DNA of 64,000 nucleotides from CAZUAQ01 sp964618455. GTDB taxonomy: Bacteria > Planctomycetota > Phycisphaerae > UBA1845 > PWPN01. The stretch spans positions 99,696 through 163,695 of the forward strand of contig CAZUAQ010000006.1 in NCBI GenBank assembly GCA_964618455.1. Reading direction: 5' to 3'. Of the stretch, positions 8,966 through 17,304 are shown in pieces. The position numbers were made by a program, and so were the translations under genes. Under the pieces are notes generated by a model. That model did no database searches and had not been told where the DNA came from. It saw only the letters and a list, made by a program, of their open reading frames with translations. The stretch's first letter is position 1. Each line of letters begins with the position of its first letter.

Positions 8966-9030
8966 GGTCGGAGCATTATCCCGACCCGCTCACGGATCGA
9001 CAAGCGTCCGGCGGGATCATGCCAGGGCTG

Positions 9031-9059
9031 TTGTTCCCCCGATACCGATCCTCTATACT
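9031..9059 (+). promoter_or_regulatory. Candidate sigma70-type promoter upstream of cysC
   Basis: TTGTTC (9031-9036) and TATACT (9054-9059) are separated by 17 bases. Transcription would start about 70 bases before the cysC ATG, in the divergent intergenic region. Found by eye. Confidence 0.4.
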
Positions 9060-9139
9060 CGCTCGTTCCCACCTTCGCGGCGGGCCACCGGACTCGTTAA
9101 TCAGGTAAAGTGAACAATATACAGGTACTGGAGTAAGTC

Positions 9140-9775
9140 ATGACGGAAATCAAGGCAACGAACATCACCTGGCATGAAGGCCACGTCGGCCGTGAGACGC
9201 GCGAGCAGATGCTCAAGCAGAAGGGCGTCACCATCTGGTTCACCGGGCTGAGCGGCTCGGGCAAGAGCACGATCGCGTTTACGGTCGAGCACGCCATCGT
9301 CGGGCGCGGCCACCTGGCCTACGTCCTCGACGGTGACAACATCCGCCACGGCCTGAACAAGAACCTGGGCTTCTCGGCCGAGGATCGCGAGGAGAACATC
9401 CGCCGCATCGGCGAAGTGGCCAAGCTCTTCGCCGATACCGGCGTCATCACGCTGACCAGCTTCATCAGCCCGTATCGCAAAGATCGCGACCAGGTCCGCA
9501 AGATCCACGAAGAGGCGGGCATGACCTTCGTCGAAGTTTTCGTGGACGTGCCGCTGGAGGAGTGCGAAAATCGCGATCCCAAGGGGCTCTACAAAAAGGC
9601 CCGCGCCGCCCTGGCAGAGGGCAAGGGCATGGGCTTCACGGGGATCGATGATCCGTACGAAGCGCCGGAGAAGGCCGAAGTCGTGGTCAAGAACGCCAAA
9701 GGCTCGCTCGAGGATGCCGCCGCGCAGGTCATCGCCTACCTCGAAGAGAAGGGCATCCTCCCGAAGGCCGGCTGA
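9140..9775 (+). CDS. cysC: Adenylylsulfate (APS) kinase
   Basis: A 211-residue kinase that phosphorylates APS to PAPS for sulfate assimilation or sulfation. The P-loop GLSGSGKS is at residues 36-43, DGDN near 64-67, RRIGEVAKLFADTG near 88-101, and FISPYRKDRD contains the acceptor Ser near 110. It is a stand-alone kinase without an ATP sulfurylase fusion. The ATG is preceded by GGAG with good spacing. No cysND/sat genes lie nearby. A strong hairpin terminator follows, so the gene looks monocistronic. Planctomycetes carry many sulfatases, so a role in making sulfated polymers is conceivable, but this is inference. Confidence 0.95.
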   Translation: MTEIKATNITWHEGHVGRETREQMLKQKGVTIWFTGLSGSGKSTIAFTVEHAIVGRGHLAYVLDGDNIRHGLNKNLGFSAEDREENIRRIGEVAKLFADTGVITLTSFISPYRKDRDQVRKIHEEAGMTFVEVFVDVPLEECENRDPKGLYKKARAALAEGKGMGFTGIDDPYEAPEKAEVVVKNAKGSLEDAAAQVIAYLEEKGILPKAG

Positions 9776-9822
9776 GCGTCGGTCGGGACGATTGACTGTT
9801 CCCCCGAAATCTGATTTTCCCG

Positions 9823-9864
9823 AAGGGACCCACCGGGTATCATGACTCGCGTGGGTCCTTTCTT
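9823..9864 (+). terminator. Rho-independent terminator after cysC
   Basis: The left arm AAGGGACCCAC (9823-9833) pairs with GTGGGTCCTTT (9851-9861). That gives 11 pairs with one G-T, followed by a short T-rich tail (to 9864). It lies between cysC and the next same-strand gene. Confidence 0.75.
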
Positions 9865-9898
9865 ATGCCGCAATCCAACTCCGCCATGGGAGGCCATC

Positions 9899-11020
9899 AT
9901 GTTTCATCGAGGACGTGTTGCAGGCGGACTGTTGCTGCTGATCGCTGCAGGGGTTGTCATTCTGAGTGGGTGCCTGGCCCCGCGAAGCTACCGGCAGGTG
10001 AAATCGTCGCGCCCGGGACGACCGCTCAATGATAGCGTCTGCATGGTCTATTCGAAGCACTACCAGATCAACATGGGCGGTGCCGAGCGTCTGCACCCGT
10101 TCGATATCAACAAGTACGCCCGCATCTACCTGCGGCTTCAGACGGAAGGCTATTTGCGTCCGAGCGATGTCTTCGTGCCTGAGTCGATCGCGCAGGAGGA
10201 GATCGAGCGGGTCCACAATCCGAAGTACCTGGCCACGTTGCAGAATCCGCATGATCTTGCCCGCTATCTCGAGTTCGGCCCGGTCAGGCTGGTCTCGGCG
10301 GAGTTGACAGACCTCGGTGTGCTCGCCCCGTTCCGCCGGGCGACCGGGGGAACCTTGCTGGCGGCGCGGCTTGCGCTCGAGCACGGGATCGGAATCAATC
10401 TCGGCGGTGGGTACCATCACGCCGAGCCGGATCGTGGGGGCGGATTCTGCATCTATGCCGACATGCCCATCGCCATCCGCACGCTTCAGGAGGAAGGGCG
10501 GATCCGCCGGGCCCTGGTCGTCGACGTGGACGTGCACCAGGGCAACGGCACCGCCGCGTGCGTCGCCGACGACCCGGACGTGTTCACCTTCGATCTCTTT
10601 CAGGAAGACATCTACCCGCACCCGAAGCGGACCAACGATTGGGACATCCCGCTCCCGGCGGGGACGGATGATGAGGTTTATCTGGCGACGCTCTCTCATC
10701 ATCTTCCCAAGGCCTTCGACCGTGCCGAGCCGGACATCGTGTTTCTGCAGGCGGGGGTGGACGTGCTTCGAGGTGATCCGCTGGCAAGTTTCGAACTGAC
10801 GCCGCGGGGCGTTATCCAGCGGGATGCCATGATCTTCCGGGAGGCGCGGCAGCGCAACGTGCCGATCGTCATGGTACTGGGTGGAGGGTACGGAAAGGAC
10901 GCGTGGGCTGCCCAGTACCGCTCGATCGCGAACCTCATCGACACCTGCGGGCTTCGCGGCAACGAACGGCCGTATCCGCATCGCCATCCATCGGCGAAAG
11001 AGAAGCTCTATACCAAGTGA
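9899..11020 (+). CDS. Histone-deacetylase-family lipoprotein (acetylpolyamine amidohydrolase-like)
   Basis: A 373-residue zinc amidohydrolase of the HDAC superfamily. Visible active-site elements are the His pair in GGGYHHAEPD (about 173-174), zinc ligands D211 and H213 in DVDVHQGNG, the third ligand near D288 in QAGVDVLRGDPL, and a C-terminal GGGY. The N-terminus is a lipoprotein signal with lipobox LSGC (Cys near 25), unusual for this normally cytoplasmic family. The ATG at 9899 follows GGGAGG; a longer frame from 9842 would lack the signal layout. The substrate may be an acetylated periplasmic sugar, peptide or polyamine. It sits between the cysC terminator and a convergent DUF547 lipoprotein gene. 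Confidence 0.88.
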   Translation: MFHRGRVAGGLLLLIAAGVVILSGCLAPRSYRQVKSSRPGRPLNDSVCMVYSKHYQINMGGAERLHPFDINKYARIYLRLQTEGYLRPSDVFVPESIAQEEIERVHNPKYLATLQNPHDLARYLEFGPVRLVSAELTDLGVLAPFRRATGGTLLAARLALEHGIGINLGGGYHHAEPDRGGGFCIYADMPIAIRTLQEEGRIRRALVVDVDVHQGNGTAACVADDPDVFTFDLFQEDIYPHPKRTNDWDIPLPAGTDDEVYLATLSHHLPKAFDRAEPDIVFLQAGVDVLRGDPLASFELTPRGVIQRDAMIFREARQRNVPIVMVLGGGYGKDAWAAQYRSIANLIDTCGLRGNERPYPHRHPSAKEKLYTK

Positions 11021-11063
11021 GCATAGCGGACTGATACGGAGAGTATGTCGGGTTGGGCAGCCG

Positions 11064-11960
11064 TCAGGGGACGATCGGGCGATCGCGCGTCACACCCTGC
11101 GAGCCCACGTCCGAGTCACGAAGCGTCGTCGTGTCGTTCAATCGGCGATCAAAGGGGATCTCGCGGACCTGGTAGCCGACCGCACTCTGCAGGCGGCGAC
11201 GCATGCCGGGTGAGGAGAGTTCCAGCAGGACGTTGAAAAGATACGTCGTCCTCGATCGTCGAACGCGACGCCAGTAGTTCAGAAAAAGCTCCTTCCGGCG
11301 GATCATCTCCTGCCAGACGAGGATCGACTTGTCTTCGTGGTCGATACGCAGCAGAAACGGGTTGACCATCGCCGAGGCGGAGACATCCCGCAATTGCCGT
11401 TCCAGCGCTGCGGCATGGTAAGGTTCCATCAGCAGTCGGGGAGATCCAAGGCAGGCGCGGCACGTGGCCATCAGGGTGCGCGGGTCCTGCCGGGACGAGG
11501 CGAGCATCGCCTGTTCGATCTGTCCCAGCGTCATTCGGCGGCCATCCACCGTGAACGCGTAGTCGTGCTCCAACTGCGGCATGCCCAGGTCGTACATCGA
11601 CGCCATGGGATATTTCAGCAGGACCGCCTTGACCGTAAGGGCATTGAAGGCGTTGATCCAGTAAGCGGTCTGAAGGGGGGCGGTGGAGAACTGATCCGGC
11701 GTGGCCGTCGGGCCGGTCTTGGACAGTAGCGCGCAGTAGCGATCAAGGGCGCGGCGATCCTGGGCCAGCCCCTGGTAATTCACCAGGCCGTTCCAGGTAT
11801 ACGATCGCAGGACCTCCGCCCAGTCGTCATCCAGGTAGCGATTGCCGACCTGGTCCGGACTGATCGAGGAGCCGACGTTCTCGGTGGAACCCGTGCAGCC
11901 GGCGGTCATGGCGATGAACAATGAGAGCAACGCAGGGCATGCTGAGCGAGCGGCTACCAT
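11064..11960 (-). CDS. DUF547-domain lipoprotein
   Basis: A 298-residue protein with a lipoprotein signal (lipobox MTAGC, Cys near 22) and a DUF547 domain: a conserved NYQGL region, YWINAFNALTVK and a basic YLFNVLLEL-type end. DUF547 has no assigned biochemical role. The start at 11960 is chosen because GGGAGG lies directly upstream and the signal peptide begins there; the frame also opens at 12029. Convergent with the HDAC-like lipoprotein (43 bases apart), divergent from rimO. Confidence 0.82.
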   Translation of the reverse strand: MVAARSACPALLSLFIAMTAGCTGSTENVGSSISPDQVGNRYLDDDWAEVLRSYTWNGLVNYQGLAQDRRALDRYCALLSKTGPTATPDQFSTAPLQTAYWINAFNALTVKAVLLKYPMASMYDLGMPQLEHDYAFTVDGRRMTLGQIEQAMLASSRQDPRTLMATCRACLGSPRLLMEPYHAAALERQLRDVSASAMVNPFLLRIDHEDKSILVWQEMIRRKELFLNYWRRVRRSRTTYLFNVLLELSSPGMRRRLQSAVGYQVREIPFDRRLNDTTTLRDSDVGSQGVTRDRPIVP

Positions 11961-12124
11961 TTGCCTCCCTGCGGTCGGGCATCCGTATCCGCTGCCGGAG
12001 ATGTCGCATATGAATGATGTTCTGGCCATCCGGCGACCATTTTAGCGAGCGGTCCGTTCGCGTCGAGGAGGTCAACCCGGCTGAAGCTGATTACACTTGA
12101 ATCATCTGACGTATGCCCGTCCGC

Positions 12125-12154
12125 TTGAAGATCAGCCACCCGGCCTGCTATCCT
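12125..12154 (+). promoter_or_regulatory. Candidate promoter upstream of rimO
   Basis: TTGAAG (12125-12130), an 18-base spacer and TATCCT (12149-12154). The predicted start would leave a leader of roughly 25 bases before the TTG start of rimO. By-eye match, moderate quality. Confidence 0.35.
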
Positions 12155-12186
12155 CATAGGACTCACCGGGCAAGAGAGGATAAACG

Positions 12187-13623
12187 TTGGCAAGATCACC
12201 AAAATCCAAGTCCCAGAGACATCCGGCGGGTCGCACCTCCGGTAGCGAGAATTCGCCGACCCGGGTGGCATTCACCGCCCTGGGCTGCGCCAAGAACCTC
12301 GTCGACTCGGAGAAGATGCTGGGCCAGCTCGCCGAAAACGGTGTTGTCATCACCCCGGACGATACGGATGCCGACGTCATCGTCATCAACACGTGCGGGT
12401 TCCTCGAGGCCTCCCGCCAGGAAGCCCACGAGATGATTGCCGACGCCGTGGATCGCAAAAAGACCGGGCGATGTCGCAAGGTCGTGGTGGCGGGGTGCCT
12501 GGTGCAACGCGATGGGCAGAAGCTGTTGGACGCCGTGCCGGGGATCGACGCGCTCGTCGGTGTCCATCAGCGGGACGACGTGGTTTCAGCCGTGATGGGC
12601 AAAGGGCTGGAACCCGCCGAGCCACGCCCCGCACCTGATCTCTATCTCAGCGACTATCACCCCTACGTGGCGCTGGATACCGCCAGGCTTCGGCTGACGC
12701 CGAGGCACTACGCCTATCTCCGCATCAGCGAGGGCTGCGATCAGAAGTGCACGTTCTGCACCATCCCCTCCATTCGCGGGGCGATGCACTGCAAACCGCC
12801 GGAGATCGTGCTGCGGGAGGCCCGGGAGTTGATTGACGACGGGGCGGTCGAGCTCAATCTCATCGGCCAGGACACCACGAGTTACGGGCGGGACATGGAT
12901 TACGCGCCGGGGCTGGCCGGGCTGCTTCGTGAACTCAACGGGCTCGACGGCGTCGGCTGGGTCAGGCTGCTTTATGTCTACCCGACCGATTTCACCGACG
13001 AGATGATCGATGCCATTGCCGAATGCGAGCACGTGGTCCCCTATATCGATATCCCGCTGCAACACATCAACGATCGCGTACTCAAGGCGATGCATCGGCG
13101 CGTCACCCGCCGGGAGACCGAGACGCTGCTGGCCAAGCTGCGCGAGCGCATCCCCGGCGTCTCCATCCGGACGACATTCATCGCCGGCTTCCCGGGCGAG
13201 ACCGATGCCGAGTTCGAAGAACTTATGGATTTCGTGCGCGAGTTCCGGTTCGATGCCCTCGGCGTGTTTCCGTACTCGTTGGAGCCCGATACACCGGCCG
13301 GGCGTATGAAAGATCAGCTACCGGAGGCCCTCAAGTCCGAGCGGGCCGATGCCCTCATGCAGCTTCAGCAGGAGATCGCTTTCGAGGACGCTGCCGGCAA
13401 AGTGGGATCCTTCTTCGACGTGCTGATCGATCATCCGGTGGCCGCCGGACAGTACGCGGGCCGTCACCCGGGCCAGGCCCCTGAGGTCGATGCCGTCACC
13501 TACGTCCTTTCCGACGACCTTCGACCGGGGCAGATTGTGCGAACGCTTTGCGAAGGGTCGCAGGACTACGATCTCATTGCCCGCCCCAGTGACGCCATTC
13601 TTCCCATTCTGTCGGCATCCTGA
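12187..13623 (+). CDS. rimO: Ribosomal protein S12 (Asp) methylthiotransferase
   Basis: A 478-residue radical-SAM methylthiotransferase that thiomethylates an aspartate of ribosomal protein S12. N-terminal UPF0004 cysteines lie at about C34 (ALGCAKNLVD), C70 and C104 and bind one [4Fe-4S] cluster. The radical-SAM motif is C184, C188 and C191 in SEGCDQKCTFC. A TRAM domain fills the last ~65 residues. ALGCAKNLVDSE fits RimO better than the tRNA enzyme MiaB. The start is TTG after AGAGGA. It leads a same-strand run into scramblase-like, pgsA, pgpA and uppP genes. Confidence 0.95.
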   Translation: MARSPKSKSQRHPAGRTSGSENSPTRVAFTALGCAKNLVDSEKMLGQLAENGVVITPDDTDADVIVINTCGFLEASRQEAHEMIADAVDRKKTGRCRKVVVAGCLVQRDGQKLLDAVPGIDALVGVHQRDDVVSAVMGKGLEPAEPRPAPDLYLSDYHPYVALDTARLRLTPRHYAYLRISEGCDQKCTFCTIPSIRGAMHCKPPEIVLREARELIDDGAVELNLIGQDTTSYGRDMDYAPGLAGLLRELNGLDGVGWVRLLYVYPTDFTDEMIDAIAECEHVVPYIDIPLQHINDRVLKAMHRRVTRRETETLLAKLRERIPGVSIRTTFIAGFPGETDAEFEELMDFVREFRFDALGVFPYSLEPDTPAGRMKDQLPEALKSERADALMQLQQEIAFEDAAGKVGSFFDVLIDHPVAAGQYAGRHPGQAPEVDAVTYVLSDDLRPGQIVRTLCEGSQDYDLIARPSDAILPILSAS

Positions 13624-13757
13624 GTCCTTCCACCGGTTGTTTCCCGAGGCCTGCGATTGAAGGTCTTCTCGTTCTTCGTGTGGCGTGAATCTCTTGATCC
13701 GTCGATACATGCAATTGAGGTGACGGGAAACGATTCGGACTACAGGGAGGCCATGCC

Positions 13758-14354
13758 ATGAACAGGCTGTCGGGCGTCGGGACGCTGGCGGTGAGCCAGA
13801 AGAAGGAATGGGGCGAGATCCTCAGCGGCTTCGAGACCAAGAACAAGTACGCAGTGATGGACGGCATGGGCCAGACCCTCTACCTGGCAGCAGAGGATGG
13901 CGGATCGTTCCTCCTGCGAACCCTGCTCAAGGGGTATCGTCCCTTCACCGTCGTGGTGGTCGACCCGCAGGGCCAGGAAGTGCTCCGCGTGAAGCGGCCG
14001 TTCCGGTTCATCTTTCAGCGGGCGGAGATCTTCGACGCCCAAGGGGAACTGTTGGGTACGGTTGAAAAGCAGTTCACGCTCATGCGGCGGGTCTACACGG
14101 TATCGAATGCCCAGGGCGAGGAGATCTTCCAGCTCTTCGGGCCGATTCTGAAGCCCTGGACCTTCCAGATCCGCAACGGGGAGGTCGAGTACGGCAAGAT
14201 CACCAAGAAGTGGAGCGGGCTGATGAAGGAGGGCTTTACCGACGCCGACAACTTCGGCATCCTCTTTCCGGAGGATTGGGATGTCCGGCTGAAGGCCCTG
14301 TTTATGGGGATCGTCTTCCTGATCGACTTTGTACACTTCGAGCGAAACGATTAG
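13758..14354 (+). CDS. LURP-one-related / phospholipid-scramblase-like protein
   Basis: A 198-residue protein with the LURP-one/scramblase-type beta-barrel pattern: a basic-hydrophobic strand repeat, FLLRTLLKGYRPF, RPFRFIFQRAEIF, LLGTVEKQFTLMRRVYTV, and a buried hydrophobic C-terminal helix (LKALFMGIVFLIDFVHF). The superfamily binds or remodels lipids, but bacterial members have no established activity. The next two genes make phosphatidylglycerol, so a link to membrane lipids is reasonable. The ATG follows GGGAGG. Confidence 0.75.
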   Translation: MNRLSGVGTLAVSQKKEWGEILSGFETKNKYAVMDGMGQTLYLAAEDGGSFLLRTLLKGYRPFTVVVVDPQGQEVLRVKRPFRFIFQRAEIFDAQGELLGTVEKQFTLMRRVYTVSNAQGEEIFQLFGPILKPWTFQIRNGEVEYGKITKKWSGLMKEGFTDADNFGILFPEDWDVRLKALFMGIVFLIDFVHFERND

Positions 14355-14441
14355 CATGCCTGCCGGATGAAGGCGGGACGTTCCGGTGATCGCGCGGGCA
14401 GGCCGGGATCCGCTTCTTGTTCGTACCAAACTGCGGTTCCG

Positions 14442-15059
14442 ATGCGGATTAACTTGCCCAACCAGATCACGATCGCCCGGCTCGTCATGGCGGTCGTTTT
14501 TTTCGCCTGCCTCGCCCAGTTCCAGGCGAAGGTGGTGCCGATGCCGCTCTGGCTGCTGAATCTGTCCGGGGCGCTTTTCGTGATCGCCGCTCTGACCGAT
14601 ATTCTGGACGGCTACCTCGCCCGCAAGACCAACCAGGTGACCGCGTTCGGACGCGTCGTGGATCCCTTCGTGGACAAAATACTCGTGATCGGGGCATATA
14701 TGTTTCTGGCCGGGGATCGCTTCGTGGATGCATCGGGCGCCAATCTCACTTATGTGGCGGACTGGATGGTCGTGGTGATCCTGGGTCGCGAATTGTTCGT
14801 GACGAGTCTCCGCGGCATGTCCGAAGGTGGCGGCCAATCCTTCGGCGCCAACGCCTACGGCAAGGCCAAGATGCTGCTTCAGTCGGTGACCGTCGGCTGG
14901 ATCCTCTTCACGCTGGCGAATCCGGGCCCGCTGGGCAACTTGCAGGCCGCGATTCCGATTTTCGTTTATCTCACCGTCCTGGTCACGGCGCTCTCCGCCA
15001 TTCCCTACATCCTGATGAGCAAGAGCATCCTGTCTGAAATGTCGGTGAAACCCAAATGA
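14442..15059 (+). CDS. pgsA: CDP-diacylglycerol-glycerol-3-phosphate 3-phosphatidyltransferase
   Basis: A 205-residue membrane enzyme making phosphatidylglycerophosphate. The CDP-alcohol phosphotransferase motif D-x2-DG-x2-AR-x8-G-x3-D-x3-D is intact (DILDGYLAR followed by GRVVDPFVD). Several hydrophobic helices and the N-terminal LPNQITIARL fit PgsA. The ATG at 14442 is used because homology begins there, although the frame opens at 14367 and no strong ribosome-binding site precedes either start. Its stop overlaps the start of pgpA (ATGA), the enzyme for the next step. Confidence 0.93.
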   Translation: MRINLPNQITIARLVMAVVFFACLAQFQAKVVPMPLWLLNLSGALFVIAALTDILDGYLARKTNQVTAFGRVVDPFVDKILVIGAYMFLAGDRFVDASGANLTYVADWMVVVILGRELFVTSLRGMSEGGGQSFGANAYGKAKMLLQSVTVGWILFTLANPGPLGNLQAAIPIFVYLTVLVTALSAIPYILMSKSILSEMSVKPK

Positions 15060-15559
15060 TTCAGAAGTGGGGCATGACCGCATTCGGGCTCGGGCACGCG
15101 CCGGTCGCGTCGGGCACGTTCGGCTCGGCTGGGGCCATCGCCGTGGCCGCCGTCGTGATCGTCGTCTCGCGTCTCGCCGGCTTGCCGGATATCACGCTCC
15201 ACCTCGCGTGGGTCGCGCTGACGATCCTGGCGACGTGGGGATGCATTGCCTGGGGGCCCTGGGCGGTGGAGCACTACGGAGCGAACTCGCGCAAGAAGGG
15301 TGATCCTTCCGCCGTGGTGCTCGATGAATGCGCGGGTCAGTGGCTGGCGTTGATCGCTGTTCCGCTGGCGGGCTGGATGCAGATCGCGGCGGTGCTTGCC
15401 CTGCAGTTTTTTCTCTTCCGGCTTTTTGACGTGCTCAAGCCGCCTCCCGCCCGTCAGCTCGAGAAGCTGCCCCACGGGTGGGGCATTGTGTTCGACGATC
15501 TGGCGGCGGCGGTCTATGCCAACGTGCTCGGACAGATCATCATTCGTGTTTTATTCTGA
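15056..15559 (+). CDS. pgpA: Phosphatidylglycerophosphatase A
   Basis: A 167-residue membrane phosphatase that removes the terminal phosphate of phosphatidylglycerophosphate to give phosphatidylglycerol. The N-terminal FGLGHAPVASGTFGS and central DPSAVVLDECAGQW motifs match PgpA, and four hydrophobic segments are present. The 4-base overlap with pgsA implies translational coupling, so consecutive steps of one pathway sit in one operon; uppP follows after 10 bases. Confidence 0.92.
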   Translation: MIQKWGMTAFGLGHAPVASGTFGSAGAIAVAAVVIVVSRLAGLPDITLHLAWVALTILATWGCIAWGPWAVEHYGANSRKKGDPSAVVLDECAGQWLALIAVPLAGWMQIAAVLALQFFLFRLFDVLKPPPARQLEKLPHGWGIVFDDLAAAVYANVLGQIIIRVLF

Positions 15560-15569
15560 GGGTGAGTGA

Positions 15570-16403
15570 ATGGCCGACTGGCTGTGCGCGGTAATCCTGG
15601 GCATCATCGAAGGGCTGACCGAGTTTCTTCCGGTTTCCAGCACGGGTCACATGATCCTGGCCATGCCGCTGCTGGGCATCAACAAGGGGGACGCCGACTT
15701 CCGCTTCTGGAACGGGGCGTTCGACATTTTCATTCAGCTCGGGGCCATCCTGGCTGTGCTGATCTACTTCTGGAAGCGGCTGTTCAAGCTGACCCTCGAT
15801 TTTCACTGGGACCGGGTGCACGAGCATATTCTGTTCAAGCTGTGGGTGGCATTCATGCCGGCGGCGGTGCTTGGGCTGTTGTTCGATGACTTTATCGAAG
15901 AGAAGCTGAAGAATCCGCTGGTCACGGCGGTGGCGTTGGTGGTAGGGGGGATTCTGATCATCCTCATCGAGCGCACGGTTCGCCAACACCGCATTACCGA
16001 CGCCGCCACCGTCTCCCTCCTGGGGGCGTTCATCATCGGCCTGGCCCAGTGCCTGGCCATGATTCCGGGGACGTCGCGATCGGCGGCCACCATTATGGGG
16101 GCGCTTCTGATCGGCATGAGCCCCGCCGCCGCCGCGGAGTTTTCCTTTTTCCTCGCCATCCCAACCCTGTCGGCCGCGGGAATCTACTCCCTGCTCAAGC
16201 ATCGCGACGAGGTGACTCCGGATGGAACAATCTACCTGGTAATCGGGTTCGTGGTCTCGTTCGTCGTGGCATGGATCGTCGTGGCGGCCTTCATGCGCTT
16301 CATTCAGACGCACAAGTTCACATCCTTCGCGATCTATCGCATCATTCTCGGCGCGGTTGTGATCCTTGCCATCTCGCAGAGCTGGATTGATTCGGCGGGC
16401 TGA
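15570..16403 (+). CDS. uppP: Undecaprenyl-diphosphate phosphatase (BacA type)
   Basis: A 277-residue polytopic membrane phosphatase that recycles undecaprenyl pyrophosphate to the monophosphate carrier for peptidoglycan and polysaccharide export. Both signatures are present: EGLTEFLPVSSTGH near the N-terminus and IPGTSRSAATIMG in the middle. It is preceded by a short gap after pgpA and ends 20 bases before the convergent [2Fe-2S] gene. UppP activity can confer bacitracin resistance in other bacteria. Confidence 0.95.
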   Translation: MADWLCAVILGIIEGLTEFLPVSSTGHMILAMPLLGINKGDADFRFWNGAFDIFIQLGAILAVLIYFWKRLFKLTLDFHWDRVHEHILFKLWVAFMPAAVLGLLFDDFIEEKLKNPLVTAVALVVGGILIILIERTVRQHRITDAATVSLLGAFIIGLAQCLAMIPGTSRSAATIMGALLIGMSPAAAAEFSFFLAIPTLSAAGIYSLLKHRDEVTPDGTIYLVIGFVVSFVVAWIVVAAFMRFIQTHKFTSFAIYRIILGAVVILAISQSWIDSAG

Positions 16404-16423
16404 AAGATCTTCGTGATCTGCCG

Positions 16424-16702
16424 TCAGAACTGGTGACGGGGCTTCTTCTCGCGGATGTACTCCTGCCGCCGGGCCGCGTATTCCTCCGGCGTCAGGGAGG
16501 CCATTTCGACTTCGTCGCCGCCATCCTGCTGACTCGCCTCGAAAACCTGCTTGAGCACCGGAATGCACCACCCACAGCCCGTGCCCGCGTTCAGGCACTC
16601 GGACATCTGGCTGGGTTTGCGCAGATTCTCGCGTCGGGCGAAATTGCGAAGCTTGCGCAGGGAAACATGGTAGCAGTAACAAATATCATGGTCCAAATTC
16701 AT
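16424..16702 (-). CDS. BFD-like [2Fe-2S]-binding protein
   Basis: A 92-residue protein with the bacterioferritin-associated-ferredoxin pattern: CYC (residues 8 and 10) and GTGCGWC (residues 43 and 46), four cysteines for one [2Fe-2S] cluster. A charged C-terminal tail extends it beyond typical Bfd (~65 residues). Family members release iron from bacterioferritin or serve as electron-transfer subunits. The start at 16702 is chosen because the BFD domain begins there; the frame is open further upstream but with no domain. A perfect TATAAT lies 6 bases upstream of this ATG. Confidence 0.75.
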   Translation of the reverse strand: MNLDHDICYCYHVSLRKLRNFARRENLRKPSQMSECLNAGTGCGWCIPVLKQVFEASQQDGGDEVEMASLTPEEYAARRQEYIREKKPRHQF

Positions 16703-16708
16703 CCTCAG

Positions 16709-16714
16709 ATTATA
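16709..16714 (-). promoter_or_regulatory. TATAAT box just upstream of the BFD-like gene
   Basis: A perfect TATAAT on the minus strand ends 6 bases before the proposed ATG, which would imply an almost leaderless transcript. No convincing -35 element lies 15-19 bases upstream, so the box may be chance. Confidence 0.25.
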
Positions 16715-16825
16715 CGGGGCCGGGCGAATGAGGCCATGTGGCACAGTGGAGGTCGGGGCGTTCAAGAATTCCACGGCGGGTGTCCGATAAACCTGAGAGA
16801 TCCGTCTTTTTACGAGGAGTGCCCG

Positions 16826-17068
16826 ATGAAGCCGTTTTTCGTCTCCGGTACCGCCGACAGGGTTCCGACCATGCTCGAGGAGCAGCTTCGGTCGCTGATC
16901 CAGACCTGCGATGCGTCCAGCCGGCCGATGCGAATCGAAATACCATCTTCCGACGTCGTCCATGAGAATGCCGCAGCATCGCGATTGTCGCATCCCCTGG
17001 AATCCCGCTTTGAAGTGCAGGATCATCGGGGACGGCTCATGGCCTACCTGCTGACCACATGTCATTGA
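16826..17068 (+). CDS. Small hypothetical protein (80 aa)
   Basis: An 80-residue open frame starting at an ATG preceded by GAGGAG at good spacing, which is the main reason to accept it. The product is hydrophilic, with no membrane segment or recognised motif, and one cysteine near residue 28 and one at the end. It is divergent from the BFD-like gene and 236 bases upstream of the CheX-like gene. It could be a small regulatory protein or a chance frame. Confidence 0.45.
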   Translation: MKPFFVSGTADRVPTMLEEQLRSLIQTCDASSRPMRIEIPSSDVVHENAAASRLSHPLESRFEVQDHRGRLMAYLLTTCH

Positions 17069-17304
17069 CGGGGGTTCTGGCCTCACTCCGATCTCCGATC
17101 CCATTCGGCGTTTAGGGTGTTCTCCCGGATCGTCCCCGCTGATTTCCGAACCTCCTGTATTTTCAGATACGAGATTGAGGGAAAGTCCATCTGCGTTGTG
17201 GAGTCCCTCCCCATCCCTACCGATATGCCCAGAGGTGAATGGAGCAGAACCAGGGGCGTGTTGGATCACGTCTCCCGAAGACACAACGGAAGGGATCTTC
17301 AATA

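Noticed and set aside
13740..16682. Minus-strand frames opposite the rimO-to-uppP run (e.g. 447 and 380 codons)
   Set aside because: Shadows of pgsA, pgpA and uppP; no start-site signals and arginine/histidine-rich sequences typical of antisense frames.
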